The notes: generated from the sequence alone by a model not told the origin. A DNA stretch of 27,854 nt from an uncultured Anaerococcus sp. (GCA_902465755.1 CABQOK010000001.1:1-27854); one strand, 5' to 3'. Numbered from the stretch's first letter, positions 15,330 to 23,991 are shown. Made by a program: numbers and translations.

Positions 15330-16562
15330 TTAATAATTATTGTAATCTACCATCTTTCCTTCTATTCTAGACTCCTCTGCATCGAAGCACATCAAGTGGC
15401 TTGCTAAGCTTTCCATAGCCCCAGTCTTTACTTCATCGATATTTCCATTGCAAGCGTCATAGAAGGCTTTAATTATAGATCTATCGGAGCCGCCATGTCC
15501 TCCAACCATATTGTTAACTTTTATTAATCTATCTTCATCTTTGCCAAATACATTAACTCTTATTTCTTGAGTTAAATCATCAGCTATGATTTCACCCTTT
15601 GTACCTTGTATTTTAATATTTCTGTGTACATCTTTAGCGAAAGCAGATAGATTGAAGGTTGCTGAAACTTCATCTTCAAATTGAATAGCTATAGATTGGT
15701 GATCACAAACATCATTATCTGATTTGTAAACGCATCTTCCATAAGGTCCTTCTTCAAGAGCTTTTTTCAAACTCTCATCTGTGACTTTTGGATCAACAAC
15801 TGCTCTCCAGCCTCTTCCCCTACCTTCAGTATAGAAATTCTTTACAGAAAAAATACATGAATCTTGATATTTACAGTTTAGACACCTATCAGCTGCTCCT
15901 TCTGGTTGATTTTCCTCTTTAAAATATGTCAATGAGCCATAAGCAGATATTGATTTAGGCATCTTACCTGTTAAATAAAGGAGGATATCCATATCGTGAC
16001 ATGATTTTTGAAGAATAAGAGGAGATGATTCTACAGAGTTTCTCCAATTTCCCCTTACAAAGGAGTGGGCAAAGTGAAAATAACCAATGTTCTCATTATG
16101 GTTGATATTTATGAGCTCTCCTATAGCTCCTTCATCTATCAATTCTTTTATTTTTCTAAAAAATGGTGAATACCTTAATACATGGCAAATCATAAATACT
16201 TTTTCATAATCTTTAGCTTTGTTAGCAATATTTAAAACTTCTTCTCTTATAGGAGAAATAGGTTTTTCTAATAAGATATTAAGGTTCATATCTAAAGCTT
16301 TCATAGTGATATCATAATGTTCTCTATCATAAGTAGCTATAATGATAGTATCAGCAAATTTCTCTTTTTCTAATTTATCGAAAAACTCCTTCTCATCTTT
16401 AAATATGTATTCATCATCAATATTAAACTCTTTCTTTACTTTATCTAATTTTCTTTGATCCCAATCTAAAGCAGATACTATATCAACATCATCGTATCGA
16501 TTCAATTCTTTTGAATATGCTTCATGACCTCTATTTCCACAACCAACAACTGCAACTTTCAT
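15330..16562 (-). CDS. Gfo/Idh/MocA oxidoreductase with a cysteine cluster
   Basis: 410 residues. The N-terminal Rossmann fold starts with VVGCGNRG (5-12), and the family's EKP motif is at 99-101 with a catalytic-type His189 in KSCHDMD. An inserted cysteine cluster, Cys227-x2-Cys230-x5-Cys236 with Cys277 and Cys286, could bind zinc or an iron-sulfur centre. The block YGRCVYxxDNDVxDHQ (274-289) recurs in one large, uncharacterised subfamily that I recognise by pattern. These enzymes use NAD(P) to oxidise or reduce sugars or their acids. As the last gene of an ABC sugar operon, it probably acts on the imported sugar. The start has AAGGAG upstream. Confidence 0.85.
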   Translation of the reverse strand: MKVAVVGCGNRGHEAYSKELNRYDDVDIVSALDWDQRKLDKVKKEFNIDDEYIFKDEKEFFDKLEKEKFADTIIIATYDREHYDITMKALDMNLNILLEKPISPIREEVLNIANKAKDYEKVFMICHVLRYSPFFRKIKELIDEGAIGELININHNENIGYFHFAHSFVRGNWRNSVESSPLILQKSCHDMDILLYLTGKMPKSISAYGSLTYFKEENQPEGAADRCLNCKYQDSCIFSVKNFYTEGRGRGWRAVVDPKVTDESLKKALEEGPYGRCVYKSDNDVCDHQSIAIQFEDEVSATFNLSAFAKDVHRNIKIQGTKGEIIADDLTQEIRVNVFGKDEDRLIKVNNMVGGHGGSDRSIIKAFYDACNGNIDEVKTGAMESLASHLMCFDAEESRIEGKMVDYNNY

Positions 16563-16629
16563 TTTTACTCCTTAGTCTTTCTTAAATAACGATTCTATTT
16601 TTGTGATAAATATTTATAGTCAACAAAAC

Positions 16630-16923
16630 TTACTTGTCAAGAGAGTATTCACATATTTTTTCTTTGGCTTCTTCAGTAGATAATATGTTTTGTAATCCTA
16701 TAACTTTTATTCCTTTTTCTATTTCTTTACCGAATCTATCCTCAAAATTTTTAGCACAAAATATAACATCAACATTATTCTCGATAGAAGGTAATTCTTT
16801 TATTGATCCATGCTCTATTTCGAGTTCTCCTTGATAATTTAATTCATCAAATGCTTTTTTTATAACTTCTCTCATTAAAATAGATGTTGCTATTCCATTT
16901 GCACAAAGAACTAATACTTTCAT
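16630..16923 (-). CDS. PTS EIIB-like protein, galactitol (GatB) type
   Basis: 97 residues with the EIIB core. LVLCANGIATS places the phosphorylatable Cys7 and its P-loop-like turn at the N-terminus, as in the galactitol/ascorbate EIIB class. 'EIEHGSIKEL' and 'VIFCAKNFEDRFG' follow the family order. It lies between the ATPase gene (41 bp upstream) and the oxidoreductase gene (67 bp downstream) of an ABC operon, with no EIIA or EIIC of its class here. It may be a phosphorylation sensor or regulator of the ABC system, or work with a PTS encoded elsewhere. The active Cys is kept, which argues for real phosphotransfer. Confidence 0.82.
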   Translation of the reverse strand: MKVLVLCANGIATSILMREVIKKAFDELNYQGELEIEHGSIKELPSIENNVDVIFCAKNFEDRFGKEIEKGIKVIGLQNILSTEEAKEKICEYSLDK

Positions 16924-16963
16924 TTTTACTCCTACTTTAATATTTGTCTTGTATATTGATTAT

Positions 16964-18058
16964 TTATGATATTTTATTTCCTGTCTCTGGATCGAATAAG
17001 AATGATTTCTTTGCATTTAAATACACCTCAAGAGTTGAACCTAATTCATAATCCAAGTTCATAAAATCTCTAATTATGATTTCATTATTTTCACAACTTG
17101 TGTAAACCACTTTCTCACTTCCCAAAGACTCTACCACTTCTACTTTTGTATCTAAATGAATTACTTCTTCAGTATAATTTTCTATATAGATATGCTCTGG
17201 TCTAGTGGCGATATTTACACTATTTTTATCATAATCTTTAAGTTGCTTAGATAACACTTCTGGTATTGTTATTTTCTGGTTCCCGATACATCCCTTTATT
17301 TGAGAACCTTCCTTCTTTAATTCCATATTTATAATGTTAATTCTTGGTGATCCAATAAATCCTGCTACAAATTCATTAATTGGATTGTTATAAAGATTAA
17401 CTGGTGTATCAACTTGTTGAATTACTCCTTTATTCATAACAACTATCCTATCACCTAAAGTCATTGCTTCTGTTTGATCGTGAGTAACGTATATAAATGT
17501 TGTATTCAAATCTTTATGAAGTTTATTAATCTCTGTCCTCATTTGGGTCCTAAGTTTTGCGTCAAGGTTAGATAAAGGCTCATCCATTAAAAACACCTTA
17601 GGGTTTCTAACCATCGCTCTACCAAGAGCAACTCTCTGATTTTGCCCACCTGATAACTGACTAGGTTTTCTATCCAAATATTCTTCAATTTGAAGCATTT
17701 TTGAAGCGCTTGTGATTTTTTCTTTTATTTTAGTCTTATCCATTTTTTGATTTTTTAGAGCATAAGCCATATTATCATATACCGTCATATGTGGATATAA
17801 AGCGTAATTCTGAAAAACCATAGCTATATTTCTATCTTTTGGCTCAACATCATTAATAACATTGTTATCTATTGCAATTTTTCCTGAAGAAATATCTTCA
17901 AGTCCTGCTAACATTCTTAAAGTCGTCGATTTTCCGCAACCTGATGGACCAACAAAGACAACAAATTCATTATCTTTTATTTCTAAATTGAAATCTTTCA
18001 CTGCATGAAAACCATTATTATATATTTTATTTACATCAGTAAATTTAATACTACTCAT
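16964..18058 (-). CDS. Sugar ABC transporter ATPase, UgpC/MsmK/MalK type
   Basis: 364 residues, cytoplasmic ATPase subunit. Seen: Walker A GPSGCGKST (37-45), Q-loop FQNYALYPHM (82-91), signature LSGGQ (135-139), Walker B VFLMDEP (155-161), D-loop SNLDA, and switch His193 in VTHDQ. The C-terminal third is a TOBE/OB regulatory domain, as in MalK and UgpC. All catalytic residues are present. In Gram-positives one such ATPase can serve several sugar importers; here it is encoded with its own permeases, so it is probably dedicated. It is fourth in the operon, with AAGGAG before its start. Confidence 0.95.
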   Translation of the reverse strand: MSSIKFTDVNKIYNNGFHAVKDFNLEIKDNEFVVFVGPSGCGKSTTLRMLAGLEDISSGKIAIDNNVINDVEPKDRNIAMVFQNYALYPHMTVYDNMAYALKNQKMDKTKIKEKITSASKMLQIEEYLDRKPSQLSGGQNQRVALGRAMVRNPKVFLMDEPLSNLDAKLRTQMRTEINKLHKDLNTTFIYVTHDQTEAMTLGDRIVVMNKGVIQQVDTPVNLYNNPINEFVAGFIGSPRINIINMELKKEGSQIKGCIGNQKITIPEVLSKQLKDYDKNSVNIATRPEHIYIENYTEEVIHLDTKVEVVESLGSEKVVYTSCENNEIIIRDFMNLDYELGSTLEVYLNAKKSFLFDPETGNKIS

Positions 18059-18096
18059 ATATTCTCCTTAATTAAGATAATGCTATAATTAATCCA

Positions 18097-18930
18097 TTAT
18101 CCCTTCATTCCACTTTGAGCTAAACTTTCTATAAATTGCTTTTGGAAAATAGCAAAAAGCAATATCATAGGCCATATTGATAAAAGTGCACTAGCCATAT
18201 ATACAGGGAAATTCATAGTATACTGACCAGTTGATGCCATATTTGCTAGGCCTACAGCTAAAGTTTGTTTTGCTGGCAATGTATTAACAATTAAAGGCCA
18301 CATTAGGTTATTCCAAGTAAATAATAAGCATGTTATAATAAGGGTTACTATTCCTGGTTTAACAATTGGCAAGCATATATCAAAAAATATTTTAAATTGA
18401 CCTGAACCATCAATCCTTGCTGCTTCCTCTAACTCAACAGGTATTTGACTGAAAAATTGTCTCATCAGAAAAGTACCCATAGCTGAAAACATACTAGGTA
18501 GTACTAAAGCTGTTATAGTATTAAGTAAGCTTAGTTTATTCATTATTTGAAATTGAGGCACTAAGAATATTTGGCTTGGAACCATTAAAACAGACATTAT
18601 TAGTACAAAAATAAAATTTTTGAAAGGAAAGTCTAATCTAGCAAAAGCATATCCTGCCATAGTGCACATAACAACTTGTCCTAAGGTTGTAAAAATCGCA
18701 TATAAGGCTGTATTTTTATATAATAAAATAAAGTCTATCTTATTTAAGGCTTCGCTAAAATTAGACCACTGTAAACTACTTGGAAATATTACTGGAGGTA
18801 TTGCCATAGATTCGCTCAAAGTTTTTAAGGATGTCAAAATCATCCATAGAAATGGAAAAACTGTAAATATAACTCCAATAATCAAAACTAAATGTATTAA
18901 TATTTTTTTGAATTTACTAGTTTTTAACAT
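18097..18930 (-). CDS. Carbohydrate ABC transporter permease (MalG family)
   Basis: 277 residues, six membrane segments. The EAA loop 'EEAARIDGSGQFKIFFDICLP' sits at about residues 169-189 and docks to the ATPase. The C-terminus 'KQFIESLAQSGMKG' is the usual MalG-type ending. It forms the channel with the permease encoded just upstream, with which it overlaps by 14 bp, so the two are made together. Confidence 0.95.
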   Translation of the reverse strand: MLKTSKFKKILIHLVLIIGVIFTVFPFLWMILTSLKTLSESMAIPPVIFPSSLQWSNFSEALNKIDFILLYKNTALYAIFTTLGQVVMCTMAGYAFARLDFPFKNFIFVLIMSVLMVPSQIFLVPQFQIMNKLSLLNTITALVLPSMFSAMGTFLMRQFFSQIPVELEEAARIDGSGQFKIFFDICLPIVKPGIVTLIITCLLFTWNNLMWPLIVNTLPAKQTLAVGLANMASTGQYTMNFPVYMASALLSIWPMILLFAIFQKQFIESLAQSGMKG

Positions 18931-19828
18931 TATTTATCCACCTTTTTTGTATTGTCATTTGTAAGAAAGTAATAACAATTATAATTATAAACAGTACAGT
19001 CGCTACAGCTGCTCCATATCCTTTCCTACCAAAGTCGATGGCTGACTGATAGAATAAATATACAATAGACTGTGTACTTCTTAGTGCAGGACTAGTTTTG
19101 TTAATCATCATGAATATAATATCAAATACTTGAAAACTTCCTATCAAGTCTTTTGTTATTACAAACAATAAGGTTGGTGATAGTAAAGGGAATGTTATAG
19201 TAAAAAACTGCTTAAATCCACTAGCCCCATCAAGTTTAGCAGCTTCGTAATATTGTTTAGGTATTGATTGCATACCTGCTAAGAAGAATATAATATTCAT
19301 ACCTAGGCTCATCCATATCCCAACTATAATTATCGCTCCTAAAGCTGTATTGCTATCAGCAAGCCAAGCTTTAGGTTGACCACCAAACCTCATTATCAAC
19401 TGATTTAATAAGCCGTACTGACCATTATAAATCCATTTCCAAATCATTGCTACTGCAGCTGGCATTGTTACAGCAGGTAAAAAGTAAAGAGTTCTATATA
19501 CTCCTATCCCCTTAATATTTTTATTCAATAAATTAGCTATAGTCATTGATATTATTATTGACAAAGGAACAGTAAATATTGTATAAGTAAAAGTGTTCTT
19601 GAGTGCCATATAGAAATTATCATCTGACAATAATTCTATATAATTATCTAATCCAATTGGTTTCCATACTCCAAAAGAATTTAAGTCAGTAAATGAATAA
19701 AATATATTTTGGAAAAATGGTATTATGTAAAACACAGTTAGACCTAGTAAAACAGGGAGTATCATTAAATACCCCCATTTTACTGCCTGTGAGTTATACC
19801 TTTTATTATTAGTTTTCTTATTTTTCAT
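18917..19828 (-). CDS. Carbohydrate ABC transporter permease (MalF/UgpA family)
   Basis: 303 residues, six membrane segments after a basic N-terminus. Contains 'YEAAKLDGASGFKQFFTITFPLL', the EAA loop, at about residues 199-221. I chose ATG 19828 because GAGGTGG lies six bases upstream; a GTG start 12 bases earlier is in frame but would cover that site. It pairs with the MalG-type permease whose gene overlaps its 3' end. It follows the binding protein gene by 22 bp. Confidence 0.94.
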   Translation of the reverse strand: MKNKKTNNKRYNSQAVKWGYLMILPVLLGLTVFYIIPFFQNIFYSFTDLNSFGVWKPIGLDNYIELLSDDNFYMALKNTFTYTIFTVPLSIIISMTIANLLNKNIKGIGVYRTLYFLPAVTMPAAVAMIWKWIYNGQYGLLNQLIMRFGGQPKAWLADSNTALGAIIIVGIWMSLGMNIIFFLAGMQSIPKQYYEAAKLDGASGFKQFFTITFPLLSPTLLFVITKDLIGSFQVFDIIFMMINKTSPALRSTQSIVYLFYQSAIDFGRKGYGAAVATVLFIIIIVITFLQMTIQKRWINNVKN

Positions 19829-19850
19829 AACCCACCTCACATTTTATAAA

Positions 19851-21122
19851 CTATTCTTCAGACAATGCAGAATTCATATTATCAGCAAGATCTTTTAATG
19901 AATCTTTAGCAGGTCTTTCTAGTGAGAATATTTCGTTAATTGCATCACTTTCATATTGGTTCCATACAGGTGTATTTTTACTTACTGGATAAGGAACTGA
20001 ATACTCTAATTCATCGACAAAAGCTTTTAGGTTTTTTTCAGGATATGAAGCTTCCCAAGTATTTAGAGAACTATTAAGAGCAGGTATTACTGTTCCTTTA
20101 CTAGCCCAAATTTCATTTACTTCTTCTGAAGCTAAATATGCCATAAAATCCAATGCAGCATCTTTATTTTCGGAATCTTTCGCTAAAGCATAAGAAAGTC
20201 CATGAATTGTTGCTGCTCTATCTTTAATTAAAGGCATTATTTGTACATCTACTTTATCTTTGAAACTTTCATCACCGAAAAATTCTGGCACTCTCCAACT
20301 TCCTAGATAAACCATAGCTATTTTTCCAGCTTTAAATAAATCCTTATCTGGTGTGTCTGTCAAAGTTTGTAAGTCAGGAGATATCCCTTTTTCTATTAGT
20401 TCAGTCCATATTTTAACTCCTGCTTCAGCTTCAGGACTATCATAACCAGATTTTTTCTTATCTTCACTTATGATATAGCCTCCAGACTGAGGAATAGTAT
20501 CATAAATTCCTTCTTGTGTCATGCCTTTTGCTGCTGTTCCCCAAATTCCTTTCTCTTTATTTGTCAATTTTTCAGCAGCTTTAACAAAATCGTTCCATGT
20601 CCAATTTTCATTAGGATATTCTACTCCAGCCTCATCGAATATTTCTTTATTGTAAAATAAAGCTGTTAAATCCCAATCTTTTGGAATTCCATATAGTTTA
20701 TCTTCATATGTATAAAGATCCACAAGTCCTGCAGGGAAATCTTCTTTCTTAAAATTAAGTTTATCCATATGGTCATCTAGAGGTTCTAAAACTCCATTTG
20801 AGGCAAACTTAACAAAGTTTGGACCATTCATAGTAAAAATATCAGGCATTACTTTACCTTGAGATTGAGTTTCTAGTTTTGTGAAATGATCCTTAAATGT
20901 TGTCTCTTCAATTTGAATATCAATATCAGGATTTTTTTCTTCATAATTTTTCTCTATTTCCTTCATGACTTCAATTTGATCAGGATTCCACATAGCCATT
21001 CTAACAACACTTTTGCCATTATTGTTTCCACCGTCAGCATTATCCTTGCTTTCATTTCCACCACATCCTGTTAACATAGTAGCTGCCGCTAAAGCAAATA
21101 ACATTTTCTTAATAGCTCTCAT
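19851..21122 (-). CDS. Sugar-binding lipoprotein of the ABC transporter
   Basis: 423 residues. A lipoprotein signal peptide, MRAIKKM... with lipobox LTGC (Cys20), anchors it to the outer face of the membrane. The mature part is a family 1 (CUT1-type) extracellular solute-binding protein, with a typical PDIFTMNG-like hinge, 'WDLTALFYNKEIFDEAGV' and 'PENEEW'-style 'NENWTWNDFVKAAEKL' around residues 165-185. A Gly/Asn/Lys/Asp-rich linker follows the Cys. Ligands of this class are oligosaccharides or glycerol-phosphate-type compounds; the exact sugar is not readable. It is first in the operon, with GGAGG upstream, and usually the most highly expressed. Confidence 0.95.
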   Translation of the reverse strand: MRAIKKMLFALAAATMLTGCGGNESKDNADGGNNNGKSVVRMAMWNPDQIEVMKEIEKNYEEKNPDIDIQIEETTFKDHFTKLETQSQGKVMPDIFTMNGPNFVKFASNGVLEPLDDHMDKLNFKKEDFPAGLVDLYTYEDKLYGIPKDWDLTALFYNKEIFDEAGVEYPNENWTWNDFVKAAEKLTNKEKGIWGTAAKGMTQEGIYDTIPQSGGYIISEDKKKSGYDSPEAEAGVKIWTELIEKGISPDLQTLTDTPDKDLFKAGKIAMVYLGSWRVPEFFGDESFKDKVDVQIMPLIKDRAATIHGLSYALAKDSENKDAALDFMAYLASEEVNEIWASKGTVIPALNSSLNTWEASYPEKNLKAFVDELEYSVPYPVSKNTPVWNQYESDAINEIFSLERPAKDSLKDLADNMNSALSEE

Positions 21123-21199
21123 ACTTCCTCCTTAAAACTATTAGTTGACATAAAATCAATTTTTCCATAGTCTTTAAAAACGATTTCATGATTAGTAAT

Positions 21200-21209
21200 G
21201 GTAGTTACC
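21200..21209. promoter_or_regulatory. Putative operator GGTA-GT-TACC of the ABC operon
   Basis: Inverted repeat GGTA/TACC located at the expected transcription start of the ABC operon. A similar GGTA-C-TACC lies at 21350-21358 on the galE side of the gap. GntR-family regulators often use GGT/ACC half-sites, but no regulator gene is nearby to confirm it. Confidence 0.45.
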
Positions 21210-21217
21210 TTATAACT

Positions 21218-21246
21218 AGTATAATACTATATTGATTTTACGTCAA
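21218..21246 (-). promoter_or_regulatory. Promoter of the ABC operon
   Basis: On the - strand TTGACG (21246-21241) and TATACT (21223-21218) with 17 bp between, matching consensus at 10 of 12. The leader to the binding protein gene is about 90 nt. Confidence 0.8.
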
Positions 21247-21349
21247 GGATTATTTTATAAATATTTTATCTAATTTAAGACAATTGATACAAGCTACATT
21301 TTATATTTCAAAATTAATTCTATTATATTTTTTGCAATATTTTATAATG

Positions 21350-21358
21350 GGTACTACC
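21350..21358. promoter_or_regulatory. Second GGTA-TACC palindrome
   Basis: GGTA-C-TACC, with ATGG/CCAT arms counted outward. It differs from the first site in spacer length (1 versus 2). It may be a distal site for the same regulator, or chance. The rest of the 356-bp gap between the divergent ABC and galE genes shows only AT-rich DNA and the two promoters. Confidence 0.3.
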
Positions 21359-21410
21359 ATAATCACAACCGTATTTGTCCCGATTTTTAAATCACTATTA
21401 ACGCTTGTAG

Positions 21411-21439
21411 TTTACAACTAGATAATAATTAAGTATTAA
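21411..21439 (+). promoter_or_regulatory. Possible galE promoter
   Basis: TTTACA (21411-21416) and TATTAA (21434-21439) with 17 bp between. An alternative -10, TATAAT, occurs just downstream without a good -35. Confidence 0.4.
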
Positions 21440-21478
21440 TATATAATATATGTAAGTAAGATAGAAATAGGAGATTTT

Positions 21479-22504
21479 ATGAAAAACGTACTAATAACTG
21501 GAGGAGCTGGCTATATTGGCTCTCACATTGCTGTAGAGCTTTTAGATAAGGGCTATAGGGTAAGCCTATATGATAACTTATCCAACTCTTCTAAGCTTGC
21601 AGTAAAAAGAGTCGCAGAAATCACAGGCAAAAGTCCTAATTTCTACGAAGCAGATATTCTAGATAAAAAAAGCCTAAAGGAAGTTTTTATAAAAGATAAA
21701 ATAGACGTAGTAATCCACTGCGCAGCCCTTAAGGCTGTGGGAGAATCAGTCAAAAAACCACTAGAATACTATCACAACAATATCACGGGAACCCTAACAC
21801 TTCTTGAAGTTATGAGAGATGTAAACTGCAAAAACATAATATTTTCTTCATCAGCAACTGTCTACGGAGATCCTGAAAGAGTTCCTATCACAGAGGACTT
21901 CCCAAAGGGTGAATGTACCAACCCTTACGGCTGGTCTAAGTCTATGATGGAGCAAATTATGACAGACCTTAACACAGCAGATCCTGAATGGAAGGTAGTT
22001 CTTTTAAGATACTTTAACCCAATCGGGGCCCACAAGTCTGGAAAAATTGGCGAAGACCCAAAGGGAATACCAAACAACCTCCTTCCTTATATTTCTCAAG
22101 TAGCTATAGGAAAGCTAGATCACTTATCAGTTTTCGGTGATGACTACGATACCCATGATGGAACTGGAGTAAGAGACTATATCCACGTAGTAGACCTTGC
22201 CAAGGGCCATGTCCTAGCGGTAGATAAGCTTGACGAGCTTAACGGGGTCGAGATAATAAATCTTGCAACAGGAAAGGGCTACTCTGTCCTCGATGTGGTA
22301 AAGGCCTTCGAGAAAGCCAGTGGGAAAGATGTCCCTTACGAAATAGCACCTAGACGTGAAGGCGACATAGCCAAATGCTTTGCAGATGCAAAAAAAGCCA
22401 AAGAAGTCCTAGGCTGGATCGCAGAAAATGGAATAGAAGAAATGTGCGAAGACTCATGGAGATGGCAATCACAAAACCCTAACGGATACGAACAAGGAGA
22501 GTAA
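21479..22504 (+). CDS. galE: UDP-glucose 4-epimerase
   Basis: 341 residues, an extended short-chain dehydrogenase that interconverts UDP-glucose and UDP-galactose (some also act on the N-acetyl forms). Seen: NAD-binding GGAGYIGSH (8-16), SSSATVYGDP with the catalytic Ser near 124, and Tyr150-x-x-x-Lys154. The substrate loop RYFNPIGAHKSG and the 'DYIHVVDLAKGH' block are typical of GalE. Length is normal and the start has AGGAG upstream. It is two bases ahead of the nucleotidyltransferase gene, so the two probably work together on UDP-sugars. Confidence 0.95.
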   Translation: MKNVLITGGAGYIGSHIAVELLDKGYRVSLYDNLSNSSKLAVKRVAEITGKSPNFYEADILDKKSLKEVFIKDKIDVVIHCAALKAVGESVKKPLEYYHNNITGTLTLLEVMRDVNCKNIIFSSSATVYGDPERVPITEDFPKGECTNPYGWSKSMMEQIMTDLNTADPEWKVVLLRYFNPIGAHKSGKIGEDPKGIPNNLLPYISQVAIGKLDHLSVFGDDYDTHDGTGVRDYIHVVDLAKGHVLAVDKLDELNGVEIINLATGKGYSVLDVVKAFEKASGKDVPYEIAPRREGDIAKCFADAKKAKEVLGWIAENGIEEMCEDSWRWQSQNPNGYEQGE

Positions 22505-22506
22505 AA

Positions 22507-23427
22507 ATGAATACAACACTCGTAGTACTTGCAGCAGGAATAGGCTCAAGATACGGAGCAGGAATCAAGCAACTAGCAAAAATGGATGATAATGGCTATA
22601 CAATCATAGACTATTCCATCTACGATGCAATGAAGGCAGGCTTTAATAAGGTTGTCTTTATCATAAGAGAAGAAATAGAAAAAGATTTCAAAGAAATAAT
22701 CGGTAATAGAATAGAAAAAATAATCGATGTAGAATACGCTTACCAAGACATGACACTTCCTAATGGATTTGAAAGTCCAAAGGATAGGAAAAAACCTTGG
22801 GGCACAGTCGATGCAGTCCTTGCTACCAAGGATTTAGTGAATGAACCCTTCCTAATAATAAATGCTGACGATTACTATGGCAAGGAAGTCTTCAAAGACC
22901 TCCATAGCTTTTTAGTAAATCATGACGAGAAGGAAGATAATAAACTTCAAATCGCCATGGCAGGCTACAAGCTAAAAAACACCCTCTCAGACAACGGTAC
23001 TGTAACAAGAGGAGTCTCAGTAGGAGATGATAATAACAAACTAAAAAACATAATAGAAACTCACGAAATAAAACTAGAAGAAGACGGATCTCTTTCAAGC
23101 AAGGAGGGGCTAGACTCTGACCTACTCAATCTAGAATCCCTAGTATCAATGAACTTGTGGGCTTCCTACCCAACTTTCATAGACCTTTGCGAAGAACATT
23201 TCATAAAATATCTAGAAGAAAATAAAGATAAACTAGACAGTGCAGAATACGTACTCCCTGATATGATAGGAGAGCTAATAGAAGAAGAAAAGGCAGATAT
23301 AACAATACTTCCAACAGATGAAAAATGGATAGGCATAACCTACAAAGAAGACCTCTCCCCTGCCAAGGCTTCATTTAAGAAAATGTTTGAAGAAAATCTT
23401 TATCCTAAAGATATATGGAATCTTTAA
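22507..23427 (+). CDS. Sugar-phosphate nucleotidyltransferase
   Basis: 306 residues with the N-terminal NTP-transferase fold: VVLAAGIGSRYGAGIKQLA (6-24) binds the nucleotide, and NADDYYG (about 119-125) binds the metal. It probably makes an NDP-sugar from a sugar-1-phosphate and NTP. It belongs to a clostridial family I recognise by pattern, whose members carry GSRYGGLKQ; here the loop is one residue longer (GAGIKQ). The middle 'KKPWGTVDAVLA' is also family-typical. Being coupled to galE, it may stand in for galT by making UDP-galactose or UDP-glucose directly; that is inference. It is co-translated after the galE stop. Confidence 0.8.
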   Translation: MNTTLVVLAAGIGSRYGAGIKQLAKMDDNGYTIIDYSIYDAMKAGFNKVVFIIREEIEKDFKEIIGNRIEKIIDVEYAYQDMTLPNGFESPKDRKKPWGTVDAVLATKDLVNEPFLIINADDYYGKEVFKDLHSFLVNHDEKEDNKLQIAMAGYKLKNTLSDNGTVTRGVSVGDDNNKLKNIIETHEIKLEEDGSLSSKEGLDSDLLNLESLVSMNLWASYPTFIDLCEEHFIKYLEENKDKLDSAEYVLPDMIGELIEEEKADITILPTDEKWIGITYKEDLSPAKASFKKMFEENLYPKDIWNL

Positions 23428-23437
23428 ATTGAGACAT

Positions 23438-23465
23438 TTGACAAAAGATATTTTCAAATTATAAT
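23438..23465 (+). promoter_or_regulatory. Promoter of the EIIB-Man gene
   Basis: TTGACA (23438-23443), 16-bp spacer, TATAAT (23460-23465): both hexamers are consensus. It begins 10 bp after the nucleotidyltransferase stop, so the EIIB gene has its own message. Confidence 0.8.
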
Positions 23466-23517
23466 ATAGTCTATAAATTAGAGAAATAATAAGAAATATA
23501 AATTATAAGGAGAAATA

Positions 23518-23991
23518 ATGGCAGAGATAGTATTTACAAGAATTGACGACAGATTGCTCCATGGCCAAGTCGGCAGAGAATGGGTTAAATCTGAAAATTG
23601 TGATCTTATAGTTGTTGCAAATGATGCAACGTCTGAAGATAGACAAGCACAAAAGCTTATGAACATAGCAACACCTCTTTTCGCTGAAACTGTGTTTTGG
23701 ACAATCGATAGAACTATAAAAGAAATCGAAGAGACTCACGAAGATTCCAAGGCTCTTATCCTTGTTGAAAGTCCAGAAGATGCTTATAAGCTCGTTGAGG
23801 CTGGCCTTAATATAGATACAGTAAATATTGGTAACATGAGAGAGCTTCCTAATAAGGATAAGATAAATGAAAATATCTATGTTGGAGATAAAGACAGAGA
23901 ATATTTCAAAAAACTTCACGATAAAAACATTAGTATAGATATCAGAACCCTACATTCAGATAAGGCTCTTGATGAAAGCGTCTTATTCTAG
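23518..23991 (+). CDS. PTS EIIB component, mannose/sorbose family
   Basis: 157 residues, a full EIIB-Man domain. RIDDRLLHGQVG carries His15, the phosphorylated residue, and 'LVESPEDAYKLVEAG' with 'VNIGNM' follows in family order. It takes phosphate from EIIA-Man and gives it to the sugar at the EIIC/EIID membrane part, which is not in this window. The expected HGQV-x-x-x-W is kept as HGQVGREW. The gene has its own promoter and a terminator, so it stands alone, like the EIIA gene at 14815. GTG or other starts were not needed; ATG has AAGGAG upstream. Confidence 0.9.
   Translation: MAEIVFTRIDDRLLHGQVGREWVKSENCDLIVVANDATSEDRQAQKLMNIATPLFAETVFWTIDRTIKEIEETHEDSKALILVESPEDAYKLVEAGLNIDTVNIGNMRELPNKDKINENIYVGDKDREYFKKLHDKNISIDIRTLHSDKALDESVLF

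Noticed and set aside
15330..21122. ABC operon as a horizontally acquired AT-rich island
   Set aside because: Hand-counted 60-base samples ranged from about 23 to 42% GC, overlapping with other genes here. No integrase, repeats or tRNA at the edges.
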